64,000 nucleotides of DNA from the NCBI GenBank assembly GCA_964468495.1, contig CAYXTI010000015.1:1-64000 (forward strand), written 5' to 3'. The position numbers were made by a program, and so were the translations under genes. The stretch's first letter is position 1. Each line of letters starts with the position of its first letter. The notes beneath the pieces were generated by a model. That model saw only the letters and a program-made list of their open reading frames with translations, made no database searches and was not told where the DNA came from. Of this stretch, positions 10,336-19,481 are shown in pieces. This stretch comes from CAYXTI01 sp964468495. GTDB lineage: Bacteria > Pseudomonadota > Alphaproteobacteria > Rickettsiales > Rickettsiaceae.

Positions 10336-10668
10336 TTAAAAAATAATATTTCTTGTTGCTGATGGAATTATCACTCTTATCCCATCTAGCTCTTCAGTAA
10401 GTATAATTTGACATCCTAACCTTGAGGTCTGAGTTAAACCAAAAGCTAAATCTAACATATCCTCTTCTTCTTCAGTTGGAACAGCTAATTTTTTATACAC
10501 TTTCTCTTCTAATATTACATGACATGTGGCACAAGCTAATGATCCTTCGCACGCACCTTCTAAATCTATACTATTTGCATGCGCTACTTCTAAAATTGAT
10601 AAACCTATACTTGCCATCACCTCCTTTTCCTTATTATTTTCTACAAAAATTATCTTTATTTTATCCAT
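10336..10668 (-). CDS. fdx: [2Fe-2S] ferredoxin, ISC type
   Basis: Adrenodoxin-like ferredoxin that supplies electrons for Fe-S cluster assembly. The 110-residue protein has the four cluster ligands C40, C46, C49 and C86 in the pattern CEGSLACATC...C. The acidic patch EEEEDMLDLA (67-76) is typical of ISC ferredoxins. It is the last gene of hscB-hscA-fdx, 13 bp after hscA, the usual proteobacterial order. The scaffold and desulfurase genes (iscU, iscS) are not in this window. Confidence 0.94.
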   Translation of the reverse strand: MDKIKIIFVENNKEKEVMASIGLSILEVAHANSIDLEGACEGSLACATCHVILEEKVYKKLAVPTEEEEDMLDLAFGLTQTSRLGCQIILTEELDGIRVIIPSATRNIIF

Positions 10669-10681
10669 TGTTATAAATATA

Positions 10682-12490
10682 TCATTTAATTAAGTCACTA
10701 ATATTTTGCCCTCTAAGCAAATTAGCAGAAATATTATTCAAATATTTTCCTATAAAACTTTTACTTATCTGATTTAATATCTCTATTCTCTGTAAAATTG
10801 CACCTTGATCATCTTGATTTATCTCCTTTTCTAAGGATTTTATTAAATCATTAATCTTTTCTCTTTCTTCTATTTCTCCTATTTCTGAATGTTCTTTTAA
10901 AACCTTTTTTAAATTAAAAATTAAATTTTTTGCCTTCAATTTAGCTTCAGAAAGCATTTTTTTACTATAATCAGATTGAACATTCTCAAATGCTGATATT
11001 AATTCTTGATTAATTATATTCTTATCTAAGCTAAAACTAGGATGTACCAAAACATTACATACCTTTCCACTGCTTAATTCTTGAGCTGTAACAGATAATA
11101 TTCCATCTGCATCAACTGAGAAATTTACTTCAATAGTTACTAATCCTGCCTTTTTTGGAGGAAGATCTTTTAATTCAAAACTAGCAAGTGATCGACAATC
11201 TTTAACCATTTCTCTTTCACCTTGCACTATATGTAGTTTAATAGCAGTTTGATAATCTAATTGAGTTGTATATTTTTTAATAATAGAACAAGGTATGGGG
11301 GTATTACGATCAATAATCTTTTCTGTTAATCCTCCATACAGTTCTATTCCCAAAGATAAAGGAACCACATCTATTAATACAGAATTTTGTTTTGTCATTA
11401 AACTCTCTGCCTGTAATGAGGCACCTAATACCACTGCTTTTTCTGGATCTATATCTGAGTAAATTTTTGTTTGAAAATAACTTTGTAATTTTTGAGCAAC
11501 TAAAGGAATCTTACTAGATCCTCCAACCAATATTATGCCCTGAAGTGCAACATTTTCCACATCATTTAAAACTGATTGCGTAATATTAACTGTTTTATCT
11601 ATTATTGGAGTAATTAACTGCTCTATTTCCTGTCTTGTAAGATTTAATATTTTTCCACCTATCATCATTTCTATAGTAGAATTTTCTGAAAGGAACTCTT
11701 TGGCTTTTTTAGCATATAATGTTAAATCACTTAACAAATCTAAATTATATTTATTCGATAGATATTGTGCTATAAGATAATCTATATCATCTCCACCCAT
11801 CATATTATCTCCTCCAGTAGCTATTACTTGCAATATTCCTGTTTGTATATTTAATATCGATACATCAAAAGTGCCTCCTCCAAAATCATATACTAAATAT
11901 GTGCCTTTACTATTTTTATTAAGCCCATATGCATAAGCTGCTGCCGTTGGTTCTGCTATTAACCTTAAAACAGTTAATCCCGCCATTTTACTTGCCATCA
12001 TTATTTGCCCCCTTTGATTATCATCAAAGTAAGCTGGAACTGACACTATTGCTTTCATAATCTTCTGTTCTAACTTTTTTTCTGCCTGCATTTTTAAGCG
12101 ATCAAATATTTTTGATGCAAGCTCAACTAAACTAAATCTATCATTTTTAAATATTATTTGAGCTAAATCATTAGATTGATCAAATTTAAGCGAACATAAA
12201 TTATTTAACATTTCATTATTTACAATTTCTCTTGTTGTTTTCGCTAAAAATCTTTTTATTGACCTAATACTATTAGTTAAATTATCCTTTTCTCCTACAA
12301 TTATATTTTTTTTTGATTTTATAGTAATTATTGACGGCAATAACTCACTGTTATTTTCCATTGTTATTATTCTAACTTTTTTATTTTTTGAAAATGCGAC
12401 TAAAGAGTTAGTAGTCCCAAAATCTATTCCTATAATTAATTCTATTTTGTTTTGCGAAACTTTTGGTTCAACAATTTCAAAAACCTGCAT
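10682..12490 (-). CDS. hscA: Fe-S assembly Hsp70 chaperone HscA
   Basis: Specialised Hsp70 that, with HscB, releases nascent clusters from the IscU scaffold. The 602 residues show the ATPase domain with IGIDFGTTNS (about 20-29), the phosphate-2 loop LVYDFGGGTFD and the adenosine motif LVGGSSKIP, then a substrate-binding domain and a short helical lid. The acidic DnaK C-terminal tail is missing, as in HscA. Its start overlaps the end of hscB by 14 bp, which implies translational coupling. Confidence 0.94.
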   Translation of the reverse strand: MQVFEIVEPKVSQNKIELIIGIDFGTTNSLVAFSKNKKVRIITMENNSELLPSIITIKSKKNIIVGEKDNLTNSIRSIKRFLAKTTREIVNNEMLNNLCSLKFDQSNDLAQIIFKNDRFSLVELASKIFDRLKMQAEKKLEQKIMKAIVSVPAYFDDNQRGQIMMASKMAGLTVLRLIAEPTAAAYAYGLNKNSKGTYLVYDFGGGTFDVSILNIQTGILQVIATGGDNMMGGDDIDYLIAQYLSNKYNLDLLSDLTLYAKKAKEFLSENSTIEMMIGGKILNLTRQEIEQLITPIIDKTVNITQSVLNDVENVALQGIILVGGSSKIPLVAQKLQSYFQTKIYSDIDPEKAVVLGASLQAESLMTKQNSVLIDVVPLSLGIELYGGLTEKIIDRNTPIPCSIIKKYTTQLDYQTAIKLHIVQGEREMVKDCRSLASFELKDLPPKKAGLVTIEVNFSVDADGILSVTAQELSSGKVCNVLVHPSFSLDKNIINQELISAFENVQSDYSKKMLSEAKLKAKNLIFNLKKVLKEHSEIGEIEEREKINDLIKSLEKEINQDDQGAILQRIEILNQISKSFIGKYLNNISANLLRGQNISDLIK

Positions 12491-12986
12491 TATTTACATT
12501 CTTGACTTTATTTCTAACATTGATAATAATATTATTAAGATACTTTAACCTTATAATAAGATCAAGAGCTTGATGAAAATTATTACTAAAAAAACTCTCT
12601 GCAATCTGGTTAAGTAGCTTAGATTTCTCTATAAGTTTTTTTTCCTCTATAGATTTTAATAAGTACAAATTATTAGTATTACTAATATCTTCTAATTGGT
12701 TAAAAATTTTTTCTAATTCATAACTAGATAAGTGATTCTTTACCAAATTATAATCCATCTTAATACCACTTAGCTCAAGCAAGTATTCTCCTCGTAAATA
12801 ATCATCTTTAATAACTCGATATGCTTTATTAGCCTCAATTGAAATTGCTAGATATTTATTGATCAACAAAGGGTTATTTGCCCTGTCCGGATGATACTTT
12901 TTCTGCAAAGAAAAATATTTTTTATCCAAAATAACTTGATCTATCTTATAACTTTTCTTTATCCCTAACAGGTCAAAATAATCCAT
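12477..12986 (-). CDS. hscB: Fe-S assembly J-domain co-chaperone HscB
   Basis: J-type co-chaperone that delivers IscU to HscA and stimulates its ATPase. The 169-residue protein begins with DYFDLLGIK, carries the essential HPD at 32-34 (KKYHPDRANN), and ends with a helical scaffold-binding domain with LSGIKMDY and EKIFNQLEDI. Length matches HscB (about 170). It is the first gene of hscB-hscA-fdx in this window. No isc gene precedes it here; ppa is the next gene upstream on the same strand, 156 bp away. Confidence 0.92.
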   Translation of the reverse strand: MDYFDLLGIKKSYKIDQVILDKKYFSLQKKYHPDRANNPLLINKYLAISIEANKAYRVIKDDYLRGEYLLELSGIKMDYNLVKNHLSSYELEKIFNQLEDISNTNNLYLLKSIEEKKLIEKSKLLNQIAESFFSNNFHQALDLIIRLKYLNNIIINVRNKVKNVNNAGF

Positions 12987-13142
12987 TTATTATTTATTAA
13001 AACTACTTAATAATAGCTACTCACTCCTAAACTTTACTAACTATTAATAAAGTAAATAAGTCTCTAAAAATAATCTTAAATTTTTATTACTAAATTCTAT
13101 ATATTAAATAAAAACAAACAAATTTTAATTATATTAACATAA

Positions 13143-13682
13143 CTATAAATCTGTATTCTTAGCTCTATGCATTTTAATTGCTAAGTTAATAATATCATAA
13201 GCCTTTGCTGCTGAATCCCACCCAGTAATATCAGTCCACTTATTATCTTCTAACTTTTTATAATATTCAAAAAAATGATGAATTTTTCTTTTAGTTACCT
13301 CTTCTACGTCAGAGATATCATAAATTTTTTTAAAACTAGGATCAATCTTATCAATAGGAACAGCTAGTATCTTTTCATCTAAACCAGATTCATCTTGCAT
13401 CAATAATACTCCAACAGGACGAATTGTGATAACAGCGCCTACTATAATTGGGTAAGTTGCCATTACTAACACATCTAAACAATCCCCATCCTTAGACAAG
13501 GTATTAGGAATAAAACCATAATTATAAGGATAAAACATAGGAGCTTGAATAATTCTATCCACAAACATCACTCCTAAATCCTTACTTATTTCATATTTTA
13601 CTGGAAATGTATTCATAGAAATTTCAATTACAACATTAAAATCTCCTTCCTTTGTTTTAGAAACTATTTTTTTTATATCCAC
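13143..13682 (-). CDS. ppa: Inorganic pyrophosphatase, family I
   Basis: Hydrolyses pyrophosphate to phosphate, pulling biosynthetic reactions and the ppdK reaction forward. The 179-residue length is typical of bacterial hexameric enzymes. The signature DGDCLDVLV with three metal-binding aspartates is present, preceded by YNYGFIPNT and followed by RPVGVLLMQDE and the KIHHFFEYYKKLE segment. The start is GTG at 13682, with no in-frame ATG nearby. Assignment is firm. Confidence 0.95.
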   Translation of the reverse strand: MDIKKIVSKTKEGDFNVVIEISMNTFPVKYEISKDLGVMFVDRIIQAPMFYPYNYGFIPNTLSKDGDCLDVLVMATYPIIVGAVITIRPVGVLLMQDESGLDEKILAVPIDKIDPSFKKIYDISDVEEVTKRKIHHFFEYYKKLEDNKWTDITGWDSAAKAYDIINLAIKMHRAKNTDL

Positions 13683-13920
13683 TTTATCTATATAAGGCTT
13701 AATTTTATAAACAATTCTACATTTTATTTAGTAGAATATATAATATTTTTTTTATTTTGCAATATTAGTTAAATTATATCCATAAATGTTTTATATATAT
13801 AAATCTTTACTTTTAAAAAATTGTTATCTATTCTACAATATTACATAAAATAGATTGTATACTATAAAATATAATCTCAAAAATCCAGATAATAATATAT
13901 ATAACTTAGTAAACAAGAAA

Positions 13921-14100
13921 ATGATTTTTACAATAATTTTTGCTATATTAACAGTATTAGTTTTAATATTAGGATTAATATCAATGGCCTTAGGTAACAA
14001 ATTTAGCAGAAAATTTAATATAAAATTAATGTCGTTAAGAGTATCATTCCAAGCATTAACTATTTTAATGTTACTTATTTTTATGAAGCGTACTATTTAA
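13921..14100 (+). CDS. Small HIG1-like twin-membrane-segment protein
   Basis: A 59-residue membrane protein with two hydrophobic helices (about 2-25 and 41-56) joined by a short basic loop. The order LGLISMALGNKF...LMSLRVSFQALTILMLL resembles the HIG1 domain found in alphaproteobacteria, which in mitochondria is tied to respiratory supercomplexes. I start it at ATG 13921, where the hydrophobic helix begins. A TTG at 13855 would add 22 residues unlike the family. It stands alone between ppa (opposite strand) and a DsbA-like gene. The family call rests on pattern only. Confidence 0.65.
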   Translation: MIFTIIFAILTVLVLILGLISMALGNKFSRKFNIKLMSLRVSFQALTILMLLIFMKRTI

Positions 14101-14330
14101 TAGTAAATGAAATATATCTTTTGCTAATTTAGATTAATTATTATCTTGCATTCAAACATCAATAATTATTAAATGATAAAGCTGTAATAAATAACCATGC
14201 CTATAACACACAAACCTAAATAAATATAGCTAAAATTAAATAAAATATTTGATACTAAAAAAATTGAGTATTACTATGAATATATTTCATTAAATAATAT
14301 TTACTTTATGTATATATGTGTCTAAGTGAT

Positions 14331-15128
14331 ATGCCTAAAAGTTTAATAATAATTTTACTATTAACTTCATTTATTAAAAATGATATTTCATCGCATTCAA
14401 ATTCAGATACTAGTTTAGCTGAATATAGCAAGAATAATATTCTTATAAATGACTCCAATTTACAAATACTAGCATTTTTTCGACAAATCTTTAAAAACCC
14501 TAACTTAGCAGAAAATACAAATAAAGAAATCAATACAAATAATAGTAATAACGATATTAATACTCAAGAGTCTTTACAACCTACAGGAGCTGTAGTTATA
14601 GAAAAAAATGATATTATTTTAGGTAATCCAAAAGCAAAAGTAGTGATAATAGAATATTTTTCTCCTACCTGCCCACATTGTTTTACTTATCATCAAAAAA
14701 TTTTCCCATTAATTAAAACTACTTATATTGATACCTATAAAATAGCTTATGTAATGAGAGAATTAATATCTTGTAAACAAGACTTTGAAGCAAGTATTTT
14801 AGCTAGATGTCTAAAAGAGACAGAGACCTACTTAACACTTATGAATATTATCTTAAGTAAACAGTCAAAATGGGCATATACCAGAAACTATCATAAAAAA
14901 TTATGTGATATATCAGTATCAAATAATATTACTATTGATCAGTATAATCAATGCCTAAATGATCATGAAATAATAAATACTTTAAAACATAATACAGAGA
15001 TTGGCATTAATAATATACCATTATCAGCAACACCAAGTTTCTTCCTTAATGGAAATTTACTTACTAATTTAAATATTTCATTCCAATCTTTATCAAAAAT
15101 CATTGACCAAGAATTAAGTAAACACTAA
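14331..15128 (+). CDS. DsbA-family thiol-disulfide oxidoreductase
   Basis: Periplasmic thioredoxin-fold protein expected to form or reshuffle disulfides in exported proteins. Counting from ATG 14331, a hydrophobic signal segment (PKSLIIILLLTSFI) is followed by a low-complexity Asn/Ser-rich linker and then the thioredoxin-like domain. The active site is C114-P-H-C117 within FSPTCPHCFTYH, and the cis-Pro region is near SATPSFFLNG. It resembles the DsbA/Com1 group (Thioredoxin_4) of Rickettsiales. An ATG at 14316 would add five residues; I prefer 14331 because AAGTGA precedes it and the signal peptide starts there. No DsbB is visible. Confidence 0.82.
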   Translation: MPKSLIIILLLTSFIKNDISSHSNSDTSLAEYSKNNILINDSNLQILAFFRQIFKNPNLAENTNKEINTNNSNNDINTQESLQPTGAVVIEKNDIILGNPKAKVVIIEYFSPTCPHCFTYHQKIFPLIKTTYIDTYKIAYVMRELISCKQDFEASILARCLKETETYLTLMNIILSKQSKWAYTRNYHKKLCDISVSNNITIDQYNQCLNDHEIINTLKHNTEIGINNIPLSATPSFFLNGNLLTNLNISFQSLSKIIDQELSKH

Positions 15129-15228
15129 TATAATATTATATATATAATTTAATTTATTTATTAATACCGATTATTAAAGCATTATCAAGACTAACCTATA
15201 GTATAATTATTAATTAGTACAAAATCTA

Positions 15229-15957
15229 ATGTTAATAAACCCTTTAGATCAATTCAAAATTAAACCAATATTTGATTTATCACTCTATGGATATGATATT
15301 AGTATAACTAATTCATCAATATTTTTAATTATTACTGCGTTATCAATTTTATTATATTTTCTATTTTCACTAAAAAATAAGGATATTATTCCATCCAAGA
15401 TACAAATGAGTGCTGAGATAATTTATAACTTAGCTAGTGAAATGGTTACACAAAATATAGGACCCAAAGGAAAAAATGTCATCCCTTTTATTTTAACTTT
15501 ATTTATGTTTATAATAATATCTAATCTATTAGGAGTTTTTCCATATAGTTTTTCTACGACCAGCCATGTATCTATTACTTTGCCTTTAGCTATAATAGTA
15601 TTTATCAAAATTATAATAATAGGATTATCCACTCATGGAGCTTGTTTTTTTAAGATTTTTTTGCCATCAGGAATCCCCTGGTGGCTATCTCCATTGATAG
15701 TTATAATAGAATTTTTTGTTTTTTTATCAAGACCTGCTACTTTAGCTTTAAGACTTGTATCTAATATAATAGCTGGACATATTCTATTAAAAGTAGTGGC
15801 TATCTCTTTAGAATCTATATCAATATATTTTAAAATATTACCTGGGGTATTTAGCATCATTATAATAGGGTTTGAAATATTTGTCTCTATTCTACAAGGA
15901 TATATATTTGCAGTACTATCTTGTGTATATTTAAATGATGCTTTTAATTTGCATTAA
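15229..15957 (+). CDS. atpB: F0 ATP synthase subunit a
   Basis: Membrane subunit forming the two proton half-channels beside the c-ring. The 242 residues contain several hydrophobic helices. The essential Arg175 lies in RPATLALRLVSNIIAGH, and the C-terminal helix has the usual FEIFVSILQGYIFAVLS. It is first in the a-c-b'-b order, the standard alphaproteobacterial F0 operon, with F1 genes encoded elsewhere. No atpI-like gene lies in front. Confidence 0.96.
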   Translation: MLINPLDQFKIKPIFDLSLYGYDISITNSSIFLIITALSILLYFLFSLKNKDIIPSKIQMSAEIIYNLASEMVTQNIGPKGKNVIPFILTLFMFIIISNLLGVFPYSFSTTSHVSITLPLAIIVFIKIIIIGLSTHGACFFKIFLPSGIPWWLSPLIVIIEFFVFLSRPATLALRLVSNIIAGHILLKVVAISLESISIYFKILPGVFSIIIIGFEIFVSILQGYIFAVLSCVYLNDAFNLH

Positions 15958-16046
15958 TTTTTATATAGAAATATAATGTATAAAATGAGTTATTTTAGCT
16001 CTAATTATTTTAAATTAACAAAACCAATATATAAAGTTGTATTACA

Positions 16047-16271
16047 ATGGAAGAATCATCATTAAAATTTATAGCTATAGGTTTAATGTCTATAGGTATG
16101 TTTGGATCAGCACTTGGAGTAAGCAAAATTTTTGAATCATTATTAAACTCTATTGCCCGTAACCCGGCAGCTAAAGATGATTTACAACGAATGGCTATAA
16201 TAGGAGGGGGTCTGGTAGAAGCAATGGGGTTATTTTCATTTGTTATCGCTATTTTAATAATCTTTATGTAG
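16047..16271 (+). CDS. atpE: F0 ATP synthase subunit c
   Basis: Proteolipid whose ring turns with proton passage. The 74 residues form a hairpin of two membrane helices joined by the polar loop R38-N39-P40. Glu58 (GGGLVEAMGLF) is the proton-carrying carboxylate. Glycine-rich helix packing is seen in MFGSALGVSKI. Position between atpB and the b' gene agrees. Confidence 0.96.
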   Translation: MEESSLKFIAIGLMSIGMFGSALGVSKIFESLLNSIARNPAAKDDLQRMAIIGGGLVEAMGLFSFVIAILIIFM

Positions 16272-16297
16272 CATTATAAACCTAATTATTAAATAAA

Positions 16298-16777
16298 ATG
16301 CCGCAGTTAGATATATCCACTTTTAGTTCGCAAATATTTTGGCTACTTATAACATTTATACTAACATATATATTTATTAGAAAAATAATAGCACCAAAAT
16401 GTAAAGATATCTTAACCAAAAGAGATGATATAATAGCTCAACATATTAGTAACGCTAGAAACTATAAAAAACAAGCTGAATCTCTACAAGTAATACATCA
16501 ATCTAAAATTAATGATATTAATTTATATATAGAAAAATTAAGAAAAGATGCAATATTATTATTAGATAATAAATTTGAACAAAAACAAAAAGAATTAAAA
16601 AAAGAACTAAATAATATTACAATAAGAGCTATTGCTGAAATTAAAGATGCAAAAAAATCATTTGCTATTAATGAAAAAAATGTTTGCATAGATTTAGCTA
16701 GCTTTATCATAAAAAAAATTACTCATGTTCAAGTAGATAAAGAATTGTTAAAAGAATCACTTAATAAGTTAAATTAA
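16298..16777 (+). CDS. atpF': F0 ATP synthase subunit b'
   Basis: One of the two peripheral stalk subunits. The 159-residue protein has one N-terminal membrane helix (SQIFWLLITFILTYIFI) followed by a long charged helix rich in Lys and Glu. The IIAPKCKDIL motif after the membrane segment is characteristic of b' in alphaproteobacteria. It starts 26 bp after atpE and ends 6 bp before the b gene, so the two stalk subunits are probably made together as a heterodimer. Confidence 0.9.
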   Translation: MPQLDISTFSSQIFWLLITFILTYIFIRKIIAPKCKDILTKRDDIIAQHISNARNYKKQAESLQVIHQSKINDINLYIEKLRKDAILLLDNKFEQKQKELKKELNNITIRAIAEIKDAKKSFAINEKNVCIDLASFIIKKITHVQVDKELLKESLNKLN

Positions 16778-16783
16778 ATTATT

Positions 16784-17254
16784 ATGGATCATAATATTTG
16801 GATTACTATTAGTTTTATTACTTGTCTAGCTATCTCATATAAATCAGTAAAAAAAGTTATATTTGATAGTATTAATACAAAAATAGAAGAAATAAAAACT
16901 AAATTAAATAAAGCACAAGAAAAAGAAAAAGAAGCAAAAGCAATGCTAGAGAAAATAACAAAAGAAATGGATAATCTTTCTTTTTATAAAAAAAACTTAA
17001 TACATAATGCTAAAGAAAGCATATCAGCAATGATAATAACTAGAACAAAAAAAATGGATTTAATGTTAATACAACAAAGAGAATATTCTATTCAATCTAT
17101 TGAAAATATAAAAAGTAAAGTATACTACTCGTTAAGTAATAAACTAACTATACAAGTTGAAAAACTTTTAACTAATTACTTGTATAATATAAAAGATAAA
17201 ACAGTTATTAATCAACATATATTAAATAGCATCAATAAAATAGTATTAAAATAA
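16784..17254 (+). CDS. atpF: F0 ATP synthase subunit b
   Basis: Second peripheral stalk subunit. The 156 residues comprise a short N-terminal membrane helix (IWITISFITCLAISY) and a long amphipathic, Lys/Glu-rich helix (EIKTKLNKAQEKEKEAKAML), as in b subunits that contact F1 delta. It is last in the F0 operon and is followed by a strong hairpin at 17330-17360. Confidence 0.9.
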   Translation: MDHNIWITISFITCLAISYKSVKKVIFDSINTKIEEIKTKLNKAQEKEKEAKAMLEKITKEMDNLSFYKKNLIHNAKESISAMIITRTKKMDLMLIQQREYSIQSIENIKSKVYYSLSNKLTIQVEKLLTNYLYNIKDKTVINQHILNSINKIVLK

Positions 17255-17329
17255 TATTAAGTGAAAGAAAAAAATTCCTGATTATAATATTTATAGTCAC
17301 TCCCCTTGCTATTTATAAATTTTTAAAAT

Positions 17330-17360
17330 AGCTATAAAATAATATATTATTATTTTAGCT
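17330..17360 (+). terminator. Stem-loop after the F0 operon
   Basis: Bases 17335-17344 pair perfectly with 17348-17357 around a 3-nt loop. The outer AGC (17330-17332) pairs with GCT (17358-17360) past a 2-nt bulge. The 3' arm contains TTTT, but no T-run follows the stem. Placement 76 bp after the atpF stop suits a terminator or an mRNA 3'-end stabiliser. Confidence 0.4.
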
Positions 17361-17433
17361 TGCAATATAACCACAGCTCTATATATAATGTATCTATGTC
17401 TTTTTATCTATTAAAACTATTGTAGAGTGAAGT

Positions 17434-18084
17434 ATGGGAGATATTATAGATGAAGTAATTAATGAAAATAAATATATACAAAGAGTAAAGTTTTTTAAAA
17501 AATTATTACCCATTATTCTAATATTAGTTATTATTATTAGTTTATTAATAGCTTTGTTTTCATGGAAAGAAAATAAAACTAAAACCTATAACCAAACTAT
17601 TGGCGATTCACTTATACTCCCATTATTTAAAAACGACATCAACAATCAGCTTGTAGATGACACCCTAAGTGAAATAAATAATAATGCAAAAAATCGTCAA
17701 AAAGAACTAGTAGCTATTAAGATAGTAAGTAGAAAAATAGAAGCAAATAACATTGAAGGAGCCTTAAATGATCTTGAAACAATTATTCTAAACAAACATT
17801 ACTTAGATATAACGACAGCTTTTGCTAGAATATTCTGGTTAACATTAATCTTAGATATAGATAACTTATCAAATAATCAAGAAACTATGGCCCGTAATTA
17901 TTTGCAATACTTTAAAAATAATTCACAACCTTTTTATATACATGCCTTATTAATAAAAGCATTATTTTATAAAAAAATACATCAAAATGATCTTGTAAAA
18001 ACTACTATAGACTCTATACTTAACTCCTCGGAAGCATCAAACTTTTATAAAGAACAAGCGAAAGCTTTGTTAAGATCTATTTAA
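17434..18084 (+). CDS. YfgM/DUF2659-like membrane-anchored TPR-like protein
   Basis: A 216-residue protein with a cytoplasmic N-terminus (MGDIIDEVINENKY), one membrane helix (about 27-46) and a helical, TPR-like periplasmic domain. In E. coli, YfgM binds the Sec translocon and periplasmic chaperones, and its gene sits directly before bamB. Here too the next gene, 13 bp on, encodes a BamB-like lipoprotein. Sequence likeness is weak, so the call leans on topology, length (206 in E. coli) and gene order. A role in outer-membrane protein biogenesis is inferred. Confidence 0.7.
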   Translation: MGDIIDEVINENKYIQRVKFFKKLLPIILILVIIISLLIALFSWKENKTKTYNQTIGDSLILPLFKNDINNQLVDDTLSEINNNAKNRQKELVAIKIVSRKIEANNIEGALNDLETIILNKHYLDITTAFARIFWLTLILDIDNLSNNQETMARNYLQYFKNNSQPFYIHALLIKALFYKKIHQNDLVKTTIDSILNSSEASNFYKEQAKALLRSI

Positions 18085-18097
18085 TTCTATCAAAATT

Positions 18098-19375
18098 ATG
18101 AAAAACTTATTCATTATCTCAGTAATATTAGCTACTATATCAGGATGTAATAATTTAACTAATTATAATAACATAACTAAATCAGCAGCAAACAAAGAAT
18201 TAGTTCAAAATACTCTAAAATTACCAAACATATCTGATATAAGAAACAAAGCTATAAAAATACAATTTAAAGATAATAACTATTATCACTTATATTATGG
18301 ATCAGATAAAATAATTGCAGAGCCAGTTATTGAAAATAATATAGTTTATAGCATCAACCAATTAGGGTTTATAAATGCTTTTTCACTTAAAACTGAAAAA
18401 ACAATTTGGTCAACAAATGTTAATATATCTAGTCCAGACAAAAAAATAAAAGAATTTTTTTCTGGTGGAATATTAGTGCATAATGATAAACTATATGTTT
18501 CATGTGGAACAAAAGACCTTATTATTATTGATACTAAAACAGGATATGAATTATTAAGAAAAAAATTTGATGATATTATCTATACTAAACCTGTAATTTT
18601 AGATAATAATATATTAATCATACAAACAATTAATAACCAAATAACTTTCTTTGATATAAACAACTTTAAAGTATTAGCACGATACTATGGTCAATATAGT
18701 GACATAGGATTCATTTCTCTCCAAGGAGATTTTTCTCCTATTATACATGACAATCATGTTATAATTAGTTATAGTTCTGGTGAAATATTATGCCTAGACC
18801 TTAAATGTAATCAAAAATGGATTGCTCATGTTCACTCTGATTTCAATAAAAAATCTATGTTAGATATATCATCATTAATAACTAAACCAGTATTTATTAA
18901 TGAATATGGTTATTTTGCTACTAGCAATAAAAAAATTATCAAAATTAACTATAAAACAGGAGAAATAAAATGGCAAAAGGTCTTCGAAAATGAGATTCAA
19001 TCAATTTCAGTATATAATGATGACTTATTATTTGCTACTAATAGCGCTAATCAAATAATTGCTATTTCTACTGATAAAGGTGAGGTTACCTGGCAAGCTA
19101 ATTTACATGAAAATAAAAAAAATAATAAATTCTATTTTTATAATGCAGCGTATTATCATCAACCATTTTTTACTCAAGAAAATAATCAACTTGTTTTAAA
19201 TATACTTTCTTCAAAGGGATATTTATTTCAATTTAAAGCAGATGAAAATAATGCCCTATCATCTTTAAATAAAGAAGTAAATAAAATTACTAGAAATCAC
19301 ATAGCTTATCAAACAATTAATTATCAATTAGGGATCTTATATTTATTTACCCCTTCATTATTAATGGTATTTTAG
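18098..19375 (+). CDS. bamB: BamB-like outer-membrane assembly lipoprotein
   Basis: A beta-propeller lipoprotein expected to assist BamA in inserting outer-membrane proteins. The N-terminus is a lipoprotein signal, MKNLFIISVILATISGC, with lipidated Cys17. Repeats of the PQQ-blade type follow: LKTEKTIWSTNV, DTKTGYELLRKKF, NYKTGEIKWQKVF and STDKGEVTWQANL. Length (425) is close to BamB (about 390-450). It lies 13 bp after the YfgM-like gene. Confidence 0.82.
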   Translation: MKNLFIISVILATISGCNNLTNYNNITKSAANKELVQNTLKLPNISDIRNKAIKIQFKDNNYYHLYYGSDKIIAEPVIENNIVYSINQLGFINAFSLKTEKTIWSTNVNISSPDKKIKEFFSGGILVHNDKLYVSCGTKDLIIIDTKTGYELLRKKFDDIIYTKPVILDNNILIIQTINNQITFFDINNFKVLARYYGQYSDIGFISLQGDFSPIIHDNHVIISYSSGEILCLDLKCNQKWIAHVHSDFNKKSMLDISSLITKPVFINEYGYFATSNKKIIKINYKTGEIKWQKVFENEIQSISVYNDDLLFATNSANQIIAISTDKGEVTWQANLHENKKNNKFYFYNAAYYHQPFFTQENNQLVLNILSSKGYLFQFKADENNALSSLNKEVNKITRNHIAYQTINYQLGILYLFTPSLLMVF

Positions 19376-19481
19376 CTTATTTAAAATCTCTAAATATCAT
19401 TTTTTATATAGGTTTTATAGCTGTTATATAATGATATGTATCACTAAAAATTAACTATATAGAAATCTATCTAAAAAAGTT

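Noticed and set aside
14306..14533. 75-codon minus-strand frame opposite the DsbA-like gene
   Set aside because: The DsbA frame on the other strand has a recognisable active site; this one has no features.
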